Positions 1 to 7,865 of a stretch of 30,540 bases of DNA are shown here, in pieces. A program made the translations under genes and the position numbers. Position 1 is the stretch's first letter. Every line of letters begins with the position of its first letter. The notes below the pieces were generated by a model that did no database searches, was not told the DNA's origin, and worked only from the letters and a program-made list of their open reading frames with translations. The stretch comes from a virus, in the IMG/VR virus record IMGVR_UViG_3300043772_000601, positions 1 through 30,540 of that record; one strand, given 5' to 3'.

Positions 1-78
1 TCCTTGTAGGGAAGCGTACTGAAACATTTGGTTTCCTATATTACCTAGGTTTCCAATTTCATTATGATAGATCGTCAT
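1..78 (-). CDS. GT11-like alpha-1,2-fucosyltransferase, N-terminal fragment
   Basis: This gene runs off the left edge and only its first 26 codons are visible. The ATG at 78-76 follows a good ribosome binding site (AAAGGA, 5 bases away) inside the end of the GT10 gene, which it overlaps by 17 bases. The peptide contains GNLGNIGNQMFQYA. GNQ-M/L-FQYA is the N-terminal signature of family GT11 fucosyltransferases, which move L-fucose from GDP-fucose to a sugar 2-OH. The gene directly follows a GDP-fucose synthesis operon, which supports the call. The catalytic HxRRxD-type motif would lie outside the window, so activity cannot be judged. Confidence 0.72.
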   Translation of the reverse strand, partial: MTIYHNEIGNLGNIGNQMFQYASLQG

Positions 79-892
79 CTAAATCCTTTAAGTAATTATC
101 ATAAATATAATCTTCTACCATCATAAAGTTGTTTTTTACTATCTCACAGTTTTCTTTGATCGCATCCATTTTTGAATAGTATATATCTTCCGTTAGTGCT
201 TCTGGATCAAACTTGCCGTCCAATAAAATAATTCCATCCGTATTAAACACCTCTCCAATACTGGGGTCTCCCCAATAAACTGGAATCGTTCCAGTAGAAA
301 AACAATCTAGAATCTTCTCAGTAAAGTACCCAGGATAGTTAGCGTTTTCATGAGCGATTGAAAACATATAGTCATCTAGACCCTGCTCTTTAAACTCTAT
401 TTCATTAATTCCACGACCATATAAGTCTACCTTGCCAGATAAAGAACTTGCTAATTCCATTCTTTTTTTGTGCCCCACCGCCCAATTTTTTGTAGAAGTA
501 ATCATAGATATTTTTTTACTTTTTTCACGGACACGGGGCTCCTGAATCCAGGTTGCAGTTGCTGGTATCCACTTTATCTTTTCATGCATATTAACTAATT
601 CTCTACTGTGAGTAAAAATCATATTAAAGTTCTGAATTATTGAGTCAAAATTGTTAGCAAATTTTTCATATGTCTGTGGAACAATTGCGGCAGACTCAGT
701 TAGGGTTGCATAATTATACTTAGAGTATTCATTACACGTTAGAATCTCGTCATCTAGCCATAATATTAAATCAATATCCGAGTCTTTTGTTTCAAAGCAG
801 GGCACAAGATTCTTAGGGAATCTATTAATCCGAGAAAATATTGTCATAGAGAATTCATCGTAAGCCATACCCTTAATATGATACTTTAACAT
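62..892 (-). CDS. GT10-family (alpha-1,3/4-fucosyltransferase-like) glycosyltransferase
   Basis: This 276-residue protein carries the C-terminal donor-binding signature of GT10 fucosyltransferases. Around residues 177-210 it reads FSIAHEN, then YFTEKILDCFSTGTIPVYWG. The family transfers L-fucose from GDP-fucose to a GlcNAc or related acceptor. Length fits bacterial GT10 enzymes, which are shorter than animal ones. There is no signal peptide or membrane segment, so it should act in the host cytoplasm. It overlaps the GT9-like gene upstream by 7 bases and the GT11-like gene downstream by 17, and lies in one operon with gmd and fcl. The acceptor is unknown. The family call is strong; the fucose donor is inferred from family and neighbours. 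Confidence 0.88.
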   Translation of the reverse strand: MLKYHIKGMAYDEFSMTIFSRINRFPKNLVPCFETKDSDIDLILWLDDEILTCNEYSKYNYATLTESAAIVPQTYEKFANNFDSIIQNFNMIFTHSRELVNMHEKIKWIPATATWIQEPRVREKSKKISMITSTKNWAVGHKKRMELASSLSGKVDLYGRGINEIEFKEQGLDDYMFSIAHENANYPGYFTEKILDCFSTGTIPVYWGDPSIGEVFNTDGIILLDGKFDPEALTEDIYYSKMDAIKENCEIVKNNFMMVEDYIYDNYLKDLDDDLS

Positions 893-1740
893 GTTCCTAC
901 CAATTCTTGATAAATATTTTCTATCAAAGCATCTTCATCCTGATCTAAAAGGTTTATATATTTGCATGGAACTTTAATATTATACAACCAGTCTACTGCC
1001 TCTGAGTTAGACATGCTTATCATCACTTTATTCTTATCATTCAGGTTTTCATTAATCTGCATAAAACTAAATGGACCTGACTGTCTACCAATTATATACT
1101 TACATTTTGTAGAAAGCCAAGATATTTCATTAAGATCTGAACCCGCTGTGTTAATAATATCTCTTGTATATACGATATTATCATTTTCTATATCTGACTG
1201 GTGTGTAAGTATAATTTTTTTATCTGGAAATCTGTCGCATAAGAGTTTTACTATATTGGATGTATTTAGTATTGAAGATTGACCAGATAAAACAGGACCG
1301 TTGGAAAACATTATTGTATTTTCATAGTCACACTCAAAGTCCAGCGGTACATCAAATACAGAGAAGTCTATAAATGTTTGATAAAATTCTCTATCTAATA
1401 TCTTAACTTCTTTATCTAAGAGTTCCTGTAAATAGTTGTACACCTCTTCGTACATTTCATGTAATGAAATCCAGTTGCAGTTTCTACCATTTGATAAGTA
1501 GTTTCCGATCCAGGTATTTATGTATAATTTATCTTCATAACTAAATGTGCGATCTTGTTGAAATCTATGTCCTATTAAAAAATGATTCATATTTAAATCT
1601 TTTACTATTTTATGATCATTATTATGAGCATATGAATAGTCGTTATATTCTAAAATTTCAGATAGATGTTTAACATATGGTTTAGAGAAAAATACATCAC
1701 CATTATGAAAATTATTAAAGAAAACAATCCTATCAATCAT
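886..1740 (-). CDS. GT9/ADP-heptose-transferase-like glycosyltransferase (putative)
   Basis: This 284-residue protein is not firmly recognised. Two segments resemble the GT-B fold of heptosyltransferase-like (GT9) enzymes: an N-terminal NFHNGDVFFSKPYVKHL, where GDV is followed by a helix, and a C-terminal KYIIGRQSGPFSFMQ, like the usual nucleotide-sugar loop ending in SGP. Between them is a strand of the type KKIILTHQ. The ATG overlaps the preceding stop by one base (TGATG), so it is translationally coupled to the DUF4254-like gene. Its place between sugar-nucleotide synthesis genes and GT10 suggests it adds or handles a sugar, but donor and acceptor cannot be read from the sequence. Confidence 0.55.
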   Translation of the reverse strand: MIDRIVFFNNFHNGDVFFSKPYVKHLSEILEYNDYSYAHNNDHKIVKDLNMNHFLIGHRFQQDRTFSYEDKLYINTWIGNYLSNGRNCNWISLHEMYEEVYNYLQELLDKEVKILDREFYQTFIDFSVFDVPLDFECDYENTIMFSNGPVLSGQSSILNTSNIVKLLCDRFPDKKIILTHQSDIENDNIVYTRDIINTAGSDLNEISWLSTKCKYIIGRQSGPFSFMQINENLNDKNKVMISMSNSEAVDWLYNIKVPCKYINLLDQDEDALIENIYQELVGTC

Positions 1741-2048
1741 CAGTATGTTTTATGCTTTCTTTGTATAAATTTTCCATTATCTAAATCTAGCCCAGACATA
1801 GATGCTTGAACAATTTCTACAATTTTTTCATCTATCTCATCAATTAGTTGGTTCCTCTGGACATTTAAATCACAGGCTTTTTTCAAGGAGTCCCACAATA
1901 GTTCTGCTCCCGCCGTGTCTGAAAAGTATTTTTCTTTATATTCATCGAATGACATTCTTCTAATCTCATAGAGGAGTTCTTGATTGTTCCACATTTTTAA
2001 ATCAATGGTATTTAATTTATCAATTAAAGATCCAAGGGTATCAGACAC
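1740..2048 (-). CDS. DUF4254-like small protein of glycan loci
   Basis: This 102-residue, mostly helical, charged protein starts with TLGSLIDKLNTIDLKMW and later has NVQRNQLIDEIDEKI. This pattern resembles DUF4254 proteins, which sit in polysaccharide and glycosyltransferase clusters and have no established function. There is no membrane segment. It overlaps the acyltransferase upstream by 8 bases and the GT9-like gene downstream by one base. The family assignment is from memory of the motif and is moderate. A helper or adaptor role for the neighbouring transferase is inference only. Confidence 0.6.
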   Translation of the reverse strand: MSDTLGSLIDKLNTIDLKMWNNQELLYEIRRMSFDEYKEKYFSDTAGAELLWDSLKKACDLNVQRNQLIDEIDEKIVEIVQASMSGLDLDNGKFIQRKHKTY

Positions 2049-2628
2049 CGCTCTCCCTCACATATTCTTGTTCAAGTCCTAACAAATCTCTTGGCCTGTC
2101 TTTTATTTTTTTAGCAGGGATTCCTGCATACACCGACCAATCATCTAAATTTTTAGATACTAAAGACATGGCTCCTACAGTGGTCCCTTCACCGACTACT
2201 ATTCCTGGTAATAAAACTGAACTAGATCCTATTAAAGAATGCTTTTTTAATGTTACCAGTCCACGTTTAACATTTTTATACTTATCTGGGATCACAGCAT
2301 TTGTTAAATACCCGCCAGAATAATCATCAGAAGCGGAATATATTTTTGTGCCGTGAGATATAGCAGAAAAATCTTCCATAATTATACCACCTGATGCAGC
2401 CAACAGACAATATCCTGCGATATGAATATTTGATCCTATGCTTAAATCCCCGCCCTCTGAGGCTGTTATAGTTGTATACGCATCTATTCTTACATTAGAC
2501 CCAATAGATATATTATGTAGTCCGATAATTGTGCAGTTTTTATCAATTAAAATATTATTTCCAATGTTTTTAAATCCTGCGTCAACCAAGTCTTTTTCTG
2601 TATAAAATCCAGAATTAAATAAATTCAT
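2041..2628 (-). CDS. Left-handed beta-helix (hexapeptide-repeat) acyltransferase
   Basis: This 195-residue protein has hexapeptide-type repeats along most of its length, for example NISIGSNVRI, LSIGSNIHIAG, IMEDFSAISHGT and IVVGEGTTVGAMS. It ends with the typical VYAGIPAKKIKDR cap of sugar O- and N-acetyltransferases (WbbJ/PerB-like). The family moves acetyl from acetyl-CoA to sugars. Lying directly after a PerA-like aminotransferase, it is a good candidate for acetylating the 4-amino group of a perosamine-type nucleotide sugar. O-acetylation of another sugar is equally compatible. The start touches the preceding stop at 2628. Confidence 0.85.
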   Translation of the reverse strand: MNLFNSGFYTEKDLVDAGFKNIGNNILIDKNCTIIGLHNISIGSNVRIDAYTTITASEGGDLSIGSNIHIAGYCLLAASGGIIMEDFSAISHGTKIYSASDDYSGGYLTNAVIPDKYKNVKRGLVTLKKHSLIGSSSVLLPGIVVGEGTTVGAMSLVSKNLDDWSVYAGIPAKKIKDRPRDLLGLEQEYVRESGV

Positions 2629-3719
2629 TAGTGGGACAACACTTTCTCTATAACATATTTAACTTCATCATCACTTAAATCTGGATAACTAGGTAGATTT
2701 AATCCTCTGCGAGAAATATCTTCTGCAACCATAAAACTCTGTTGAGTATTGTACATAGGCATTGTATGAATAGGATAGAATACTGGCCTAGTTTCTATTC
2801 TATTTGCACTTAGATAATTCATTAGATTATCACGATCTTTATATTCTGATCCCAATATACTACACATCCAATAACTGTGTCTAGTATTAGGAGCCTCACT
2901 ATGAAATTCATAACCAGTATTATAGAAACCTTCTCTGTATAAAGATGCTATTTCTAACTTCCTGTTAATTAAATAATCAGATCTTTGTAGTTGGGCGATA
3001 CCAATAGCACATGCAACATTGGTCAAACGGTAGTTATACCCTATGGCATCGTGCCAGTATTGTTTTCCTTCCGCCAAGCCCTGCCCCTTTAAATGAAAGC
3101 AAATGTCTATTAAATCCTTATTGTTTGAAACCACCATGCCGCCTTCACCAGTGGTTATTGTCTTGTTTCCAAAAAAACTAAATGTCGCTATGTCCCCAAA
3201 GGTGCCAACATGTTTATTTCTAAACATAGTCCCAAATGCTTCTGCACAATCCTCTACAAGAAATAGATTATTATCTTTACAAATTTTATTAATTAAATCT
3301 AAGTCGCATGGATGACCATATAAATGAACAGCAAGAATAGCCTTTGTTCTATCAGTAATCTTTCTAGTAATATCTTCTGGGTTCATCTGCCATGAATCAT
3401 ACAAGGAATCTACAAATACTGGTGTGGCTCCGACATACTTTATAGCATTTACTGGAGCGATATAGGTTAACGTTGGAACAATTACTTCATCTCCTGGACC
3501 AATGCCTAAACTTAATAGTGCTAAATGTAAAGCAACAGTACCATTTGAAACTGTTGTTCCATACTCCACACCAATTTTTTCTGTAAATAATTGCTCAAAC
3601 ATATCAACATTCGGGCCGCGAGAGGATATCCAGGAAGACTCTAAACATTCATTAACATATTTTTTCTCTAGTTCAGTAATGGATGGAGCGTAGACTGGAA
3701 TGTTCTTATGAATAGTCAT
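2628..3719 (-). CDS. DegT/DnrJ/EryC1 aminotransferase, GDP-perosamine-synthase-like
   Basis: This 363-residue protein is a PLP-dependent sugar aminotransferase of normal family length. The PLP-binding acidic segment is LVEDCAEAFG (about 154-163). The Schiff-base lysine is K186 in FSFFGNKTITTGEGG. The TVSNGTVALHLAL segment near 55-68 binds the cofactor phosphate. FGNKTITTGEGG is the form usual in PerA-type enzymes, which aminate GDP-4-keto-6-deoxymannose to GDP-perosamine, and Gmd encoded two genes upstream would make that substrate. A different 4-keto-sugar substrate cannot be excluded. It overlaps the fcl stop by 14 bases. Confidence 0.86.
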   Translation of the reverse strand: MTIHKNIPVYAPSITELEKKYVNECLESSWISSRGPNVDMFEQLFTEKIGVEYGTTVSNGTVALHLALLSLGIGPGDEVIVPTLTYIAPVNAIKYVGATPVFVDSLYDSWQMNPEDITRKITDRTKAILAVHLYGHPCDLDLINKICKDNNLFLVEDCAEAFGTMFRNKHVGTFGDIATFSFFGNKTITTGEGGMVVSNNKDLIDICFHLKGQGLAEGKQYWHDAIGYNYRLTNVACAIGIAQLQRSDYLINRKLEIASLYREGFYNTGYEFHSEAPNTRHSYWMCSILGSEYKDRDNLMNYLSANRIETRPVFYPIHTMPMYNTQQSFMVAEDISRRGLNLPSYPDLSDDEVKYVIEKVLSH

Positions 3720-4641
3720 TATTTTCTAAGAACCATCCGTATGTATCGTTTATCCCATTTTCTAAATCTATCGATGAAGACCACCCTAAATGATTTAACT
3801 TAGATATATCAAGTTTTCTTCGTGGAGTACCATTTGGCTTATCTTTGTCCCAAATAATATTACCGTTCCATCCAACTGTGCGAGAAATAATATCTGCCAG
3901 TTCTTTAATAGAGTATTCTTTTCCAGAGCCAATATTAATATGAGAAGAATCTTCATAATTATTCATAAGGAATATTAATGCATCTGAAAGATCATCTACA
4001 TGTAGGAATTCCCTGGTGGGACTACCGTCCCCAAACAAAGTAACTTGCTTTGAATTATTTAACAGCGCCTCATGAAATTTATAGATCATGGCTGGTATAA
4101 CATGGCACTGATTTATATTAAAATTATCATTGATTCCATATAAGTTTGCTGGCATGGCTGAAATAGCGTTAAAACCATATTGCTCTTTGTACCTTTGACA
4201 CATTTTTAGCCCTGCAATTTTTGCTAATGCATAGCCTTCATTTGTTTCTTCTAATGGTGCTGTCAATAGGTATTCTTCTTTTATTGGCTGTGGGGTAACT
4301 TTAGGATATATACACGCGGAGCCAAGGAACATAAGTTTCTTTACTTTATTTTCATATGAAGAATGGATAACGTTATTCTGTATAGCAAGATTATCATAAA
4401 TAAAGTCCGCTGGAGAACTTTGATTATATGTAATTCCTCCAACTTTTGCGGCTGCTAAAAAAACATACTCTGGTTTTTGAACAGCAAAGAATCTTTTTAC
4501 ACTCATTTGGTTACGCAAATCTAATCTAGAACGATCTGCTGTAATAATATTATGATAGCCAACCATTTTTAATCTTCTAACTAAAGAAGATCCTACTAAA
4601 CCATTATGACCTGCTACATAAATAGATGAGTTATAGTCCAT
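3706..4641 (-). CDS. fcl: GDP-L-fucose synthase (GDP-4-keto-6-deoxymannose epimerase/reductase)
   Basis: This 311-residue short-chain dehydrogenase/reductase makes GDP-L-fucose from the Gmd product using NADPH. It has the Rossmann motif GHNGLVGS (11-18), the catalytic serine in GSACIYPK (S108, with the epimerisation cysteine C110), YALAK (Y137, K141) and the catalytic histidine H180 in [23 protein letters not shown] near 62-70 is also typical. All key residues are present and length matches bacterial WcaG/Fcl. It overlaps the gmd stop by 11 bases. Confidence 0.95.
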   Translation of the reverse strand: MDYNSSIYVAGHNGLVGSSLVRRLKMVGYHNIITADRSRLDLRNQMSVKRFFAVQKPEYVFLAAAKVGGITYNQSSPADFIYDNLAIQNNVIHSSYENKVKKLMFLGSACIYPKVTPQPIKEEYLLTAPLEETNEGYALAKIAGLKMCQRYKEQYGFNAISAMPANLYGINDNFNINQCHVIPAMIYKFHEALLNNSKQVTLFGDGSPTREFLHVDDLSDALIFLMNNYEDSSHINIGSGKEYSIKELADIISRTVGWNGNIIWDKDKPNGTPRRKLDISKLNHLGWSSSIDLENGINDTYGWFLENNDYS

Positions 4642-5638
4642 TAATGCACATATCCTTTACTAGATCGTCAAAGGTGTACTCTGGGCTCCAGCCCAATTCT
4701 TTCTGTGCTTTAGAAGCATCCCCAAGAAGTCGATCTACTTCTGCTGGACGAATATATTTTTTGTCTACAACTACTACGGTTCTACCAGTTTTAGAGTCGA
4801 TTCCTATTTCATTAAATCCTTCACCCTGCCACTCAATAGACATACCAAAGTAGGGGGCACACCTTTCAACAAAGTCCTTGACTGTGTACTCTTCACCTGT
4901 AGCAATAACATAGTCGTCGGGCGAATCTTGTTGCATCATTAGCCACATCGCCCTAACAAAATCTTTGGCATGGCCCCAGTCTCTTAATGCATTTAGGTTG
5001 CCTAGTCTAAGAACATCTGCCTTACCCGACTGAATATCTCTTAGACCTAAGACGATCTTTCTGGTAACAAATGTCTCGCCTCTGCGTGGCGACTCATGGT
5101 TAAACAAAATTCCATTACAAGCAAACATATCATAGGCTTCACGATAATTCTTAGTAATCCAATAAGCATAAAGTTTTGCTACTCCATATGGAGATCTAGG
5201 GTAGAAGGGGGTAGTTTCAGACTGTGGGACCTCTTGCACTAATCCATATAATTCTGACGTAGCCGCCTGATAAAACTTTGTAACTGGATCTAAGTAGTTC
5301 ATTCTAATTCCTTCAAGCATCCTAAGTGTACCTAGGGCATCGGAATTAGCAGTAGACTCTGGTGTTTCAAACGACACCTGGACATGACTTTGAGCGCCAA
5401 GATTATAAATTTCGTCTGGCTGAATCTCACCAATTAATTTCACAGTAGATAGAGAATCTGTAAGATCTCCATAATGTAGTTTAAAGTTTGGATGGTCGTA
5501 AAGGTGATCTACTCTATGTGTATTGATAGATGATGACCTTCTTTTAATTCCATGAACAACATAATCTTTTTCTAGCAGCAACTCTGCAAGGTATGATCCG
5601 TCCTGACCAGTAATGCCAGTAATCAATGCTGTCTTCAT
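4631..5638 (-). CDS. gmd: GDP-mannose 4,6-dehydratase
   Basis: This 335-residue enzyme converts GDP-D-mannose to GDP-4-keto-6-deoxy-D-mannose, the first committed step to fucose, rhamnose and perosamine nucleotides. Visible features are the NADP-binding [12 protein letters not shown] (8-19), the family-specific [15 protein letters not shown] (31-45), the catalytic T127/E129 in AATSELYG, and Y151 xxx K155 in [12 protein letters not shown]. It looks intact and full length. GDP-mannose must come from the host, since no ManB/ManC is visible here. The ATG overlaps the upstream methyltransferase stop (ATGA). Confidence 0.96.
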   Translation of the reverse strand: MKTALITGITGQDGSYLAELLLEKDYVVHGIKRRSSSINTHRVDHLYDHPNFKLHYGDLTDSLSTVKLIGEIQPDEIYNLGAQSHVQVSFETPESTANSDALGTLRMLEGIRMNYLDPVTKFYQAATSELYGLVQEVPQSETTPFYPRSPYGVAKLYAYWITKNYREAYDMFACNGILFNHESPRRGETFVTRKIVLGLRDIQSGKADVLRLGNLNALRDWGHAKDFVRAMWLMMQQDSPDDYVIATGEEYTVKDFVERCAPYFGMSIEWQGEGFNEIGIDSKTGRTVVVVDKKYIRPAEVDRLLGDASKAQKELGWSPEYTFDDLVKDMCINGL

Positions 5639-6411
5639 ATTTTAACCTTACTTTTAATAACCACATTATATGGCCCAGTTCTTGGACGCTCCTCTTCTAT
5701 GTCTGATAAAAGGAATGATTCATGTATATTTGGAGTGTTCCATACTAAATAATGATATGGAAAATTAATCATTTTGTCAATATAAAACTGCTGAACATCT
5801 GGCATAAATTCGCCTAATGCGTATACACTAATTAAATAATTAAATTCTGGAAGCACTTCTTGGTTGTCAGAAAGTTTTTCATATGAAATATATTTAATAT
5901 TTTTGGTATACCCTAGAGAGTCTAAATATTTTTTCTGTAATTCGTTAGGCCAGTAAAGATCTACTAGAATATATGACTTGATACTGATATCAAATAGCGG
6001 GGCAAAGTCTAGAATCATCTTACATTGACCGCCATAGCCAGCACCGATCTCTAAAATATTTATATTATTTAAAGAACTGTCCTTCATATGTTGTAAAATA
6101 TCTAGTGCTTTAAAGACATAAGCAATGGTTGACGGTGAAAATAATTTATTATCACCAGGAATTTCTGGATATTCTGTTAATACTGGAGATCCTATTAAAT
6201 CATTCTCCGCCACCTTTTCCCAATTAATAAGATTAATTTTATCTGCGTATTCACTAAGAGCCCGTGACAGGAATTGTTTAGAAAACTCTTCTAACGTATG
6301 CTCTAAAATAGTTGTAAAATAACTATCTCTCTTAAAAGTATTAAAAGATTCTTCCTCTTTTACCGCTAGTTCACAAACTGGAACGTGTACATAGGCTGAA
6401 AGATCATACAT
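5635..6411 (-). CDS. SAM-dependent methyltransferase, putative sugar O-methyltransferase
   Basis: This 258-residue protein has the SAM-binding motif [16 protein letters not shown] in its middle, followed by a YILVDLY strand (motif II) and an aromatic-rich C-terminal part. GAGYGG after a long N-terminal helical region resembles putative sugar O-methyltransferases of polysaccharide loci. I place the start at the ATG at 6411, five codons inside a longer TTG-initiated frame, because GAGGAGA lies just upstream. This also cuts the overlap with the preceding gene to 8 bases. It heads the sugar operon. Methylation of the deoxysugar is inferred from context. Confidence 0.75.
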   Translation of the reverse strand: MYDLSAYVHVPVCELAVKEEESFNTFKRDSYFTTILEHTLEEFSKQFLSRALSEYADKINLINWEKVAENDLIGSPVLTEYPEIPGDNKLFSPSTIAYVFKALDILQHMKDSSLNNINILEIGAGYGGQCKMILDFAPLFDISIKSYILVDLYWPNELQKKYLDSLGYTKNIKYISYEKLSDNQEVLPEFNYLISVYALGEFMPDVQQFYIDKMINFPYHYLVWNTPNIHESFLLSDIEEERPRTGPYNVVIKSKVKI

Positions 6412-6625
6412 TTGTTTTCTCCTCAATAATGCAGTCTATGCAGTAGAAGTCTGCAAGATTATTATATGCCTCTTCAGTCAGCAGGGGGCACAACTGATTA
6501 AAGTCTGCAATCTCATTTGTGCAGTCAATATTAGAGCAGTAATATTCCTGTGGTTGCTTTATTTCTTCTATAGATCTTTTTTTAAATAAGAACACCATGG
6601 AACCCAAGGCTTCAGTCAGATTCAT
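6404..6625 (-). CDS. Small cysteine-containing protein, unknown
   Basis: I do not recognise this protein. From the ATG at 6625 it has 73 residues; a TTG 12 bases earlier is possible. It has cysteine pairs CSNIDC in the middle and CIDC near the C-terminus, with another single cysteine between, which would suit a small zinc-binding fold. The start lies inside the end of the upstream 56-residue gene, so the two are probably translated together. Confidence 0.6.
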   Translation of the reverse strand: MNLTEALGSMVFLFKKRSIEEIKQPQEYYCSNIDCTNEIADFNQLCPLLTEEAYNNLADFYCIDCIIEEKTNV

Positions 6626-6782
6626 AATCAATCCCAAGTTCTCTTAATTCAGTAAGGTCATCATTTTCTATAATTTCTTCATGGTAATGACCGTCTTTAA
6701 AAAATTTTACTTTTGAATAAAGGGCATGTTTTTGTACTACTTCTCCCCAACATGCTTCTGATTCTATCCAAATTAGTCCCAT
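6612..6782 (-). CDS. Small conserved-looking protein, 56 residues, unknown
   Basis: The ATG at 6782 overlaps the upstream stop (TAATG) and follows a strong ribosome binding site, AAGGAG, 6 bases away. The product begins MGLIWIESEACWGEVVQ and ends in an acidic ELGIDYESD. There are no membrane segments and no known motif. It fills a gap that would otherwise be empty, and its stop overlaps the next gene's start region. Coupling and ribosome binding site make it real; the function is unknown. Confidence 0.7.
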   Translation of the reverse strand: MGLIWIESEACWGEVVQKHALYSKVKFFKDGHYHEEIIENDDLTELRELGIDYESD

Positions 6783-7030
6783 TAGACACTCCTTGGCGGA
6801 TCGCCAGGAACCCCCTGAAAGTCACAAACATATCCAAATTGTTCTACTATCCCCCGCAACTTGAAGAGATGTTCCATAACAATCATTTGTTTTTCGTTTG
6901 ATAGAGCCATGATTTCATTCTCATAAACTCTTAAGGCAAGAAAATTTGGCATTTCTACAATATCAATAATGACATTATACGGAGGTTTATTTTCTTTAAG
7001 AATTTTAAAGACTAGTGGGTCATATTTCAA
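6782..7030 (-). CDS. Unknown small protein after whiB
   Basis: I do not recognise this protein. The longest frame starts at an ATG at 7075 deep inside the whiB gene. A TTG at 7030 lies 6 bases after AAGGAG and gives an 82-residue protein overlapping the whiB stop by only 11 bases, so I prefer it. The sequence looks like an alpha/beta fold: NVIIDIV and FLALRVY strands, then a long helix NEKQMIVMEHLFKLRGIV. It ends GVPGDPPRSV. Confidence 0.6.
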   Translation of the reverse strand: MKYDPLVFKILKENKPPYNVIIDIVEMPNFLALRVYENEIMALSNEKQMIVMEHLFKLRGIVEQFGYVCDFQGVPGDPPRSV

Positions 7031-7328
7031 TGTCTTCTCCTTCAGATACCAGACCAAGTATTCTAGCCCAAACATCTTGGGTCTTATGTGAATTTCTTAC
7101 ATTGTCTAGTTTACCATCATTTAGGAATACGCCGCCCCAAACACCAAAGGATTCCGTTTGAACCCCATAGTCAAAGCATTCTTTAATTACTGGACAAGAC
7201 ATACACCGTCTATCTATTTCTTTTGCTAGACCTTGATCCAACTCATATTTATCAAAATAGTCCTCAGTGTCTGTGCCTGCACATAATGCTTCAGTTACCC
7301 ACATATTTACTTGGCACTTTCCATCCAT
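7020..7328 (-). CDS. WhiB-family [4Fe-4S] transcription regulator
   Basis: The protein has all the WhiB hallmarks: four cysteines in the pattern ALC, then CMSC and C (C16, C42, C45, C51 counted from the ATG at 7328), and the turn GVWGG after the cluster. WhiB-like proteins bind an iron-sulfur cluster and pair with the sigma factor to control transcription. They are essentially confined to actinobacteria and their phages. An ATG at 7304 (MWVTEALC) is also a good start, and an ATG at 7385 is possible but overlaps the upstream gene more. In mycobacteriophage TM4 a phage WhiB interferes with host WhiB2; a similar role here is inference. Confidence 0.9.
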   Translation of the reverse strand: MDGKCQVNMWVTEALCAGTDTEDYFDKYELDQGLAKEIDRRCMSCPVIKECFDYGVQTESFGVWGGVFLNDGKLDNVRNSHKTQDVWARILGLVSEGEDIEI

Positions 7329-7509
7329 TACTACCTGGGAAGTATCTCTTGGCAACTCCCCAAGTTCCATGACGGAACATGCCATTTTTCTTATAGAAGC
7401 CGTCCTTAAGTGGCTTCCAGTCTACAATAACCCAACCGTCCCAGAATAGATTCTTGTGTGAATCTACTAACTCATGCGCGGCTTCGTAATTTACAAATGT
7501 CTGTGACAT
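7291..7509 (-). CDS. Small aromatic-rich protein, unknown
   Basis: This 72-residue protein is unrecognised. It is rich in tryptophan, lysine and glycine (LFWDGWVIVDWKPLKDG, then MFRHGTWGVAKRYFPG). It has no cysteine or membrane segment. Its ATG touches the deaminase stop at 7509, so it is translationally coupled. The order deaminase, this gene, WhiB suggests a cluster of early or host-takeover genes, but nothing in the protein shows a function. Confidence 0.65.
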   Translation of the reverse strand: MSQTFVNYEAAHELVDSHKNLFWDGWVIVDWKPLKDGFYKKNGMFRHGTWGVAKRYFPGSNGWKVPSKYVGN

Positions 7510-7865
7510 TATTCCTCACTCATTGTATAGATAACTTTTTTGATTCCATTGCTTTTAATAACTTCAAAACATCTCTTGCATGGGCGGCTATCCCTAGCCT
7601 CTCCTCTTTTATTTACCCTAGCAATATAAATAGTCGCACCATTTACATCTCTAGCCTTTTTGATAGCATCAATCTCAGCATGAACTGAACAGTGATCCTT
7701 GATATGCTCGCTAGAAACAATTCTTGGATGACTTCGTTCCTTATTCACTCCAGTAGAAATAACTCTTCCACCCTTTACAATAACAGATCCATGCTTCATT
7801 CTACACTGTGACTGTGATGCTAGATAAGACGCTACGGAAAGATATGCTTGGTCGCGCTTAGATAC
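7509..7865 (-). CDS. dCMP/cytidine deaminase-like zinc enzyme with an irregular start
   Basis: The catalytic zinc motif is HAEIDAI plus PCKRC, typical of deoxycytidylate deaminases, which make dUMP for dTTP synthesis. The first ATG in frame (7799, MKHGSVIV) has no ribosome binding site and would remove the family's N-terminal helix. That helix is encoded directly upstream in the same frame (SKRDQAYLSVASYLASQ). The open frame extends back to a stop at 7892-7890, but no ATG, GTG or TTG lies there. The coordinate given begins at a GTA 9 bases after AAAGGAG. A frameshift from the ATG at 7893 is the main alternative. The catalytic core looks intact. Confidence 0.75.
   Translation of the reverse strand, partial: VSKRDQAYLSVASYLASQSQCRMKHGSVIVKGGRVISTGVNKERSHPRIVSSEHIKDHCSVHAEIDAIKKARDVNGATIYIARVNKRGEARDSRPCKRCFEVIKSNGIKKVIYTMSEE

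Noticed and set aside
962-1282. Plus-strand open frames such as this and those opposite dnaE (21424-21846)
   Set aside because: They lie antisense to well-supported genes and show no motif or ribosome binding site.
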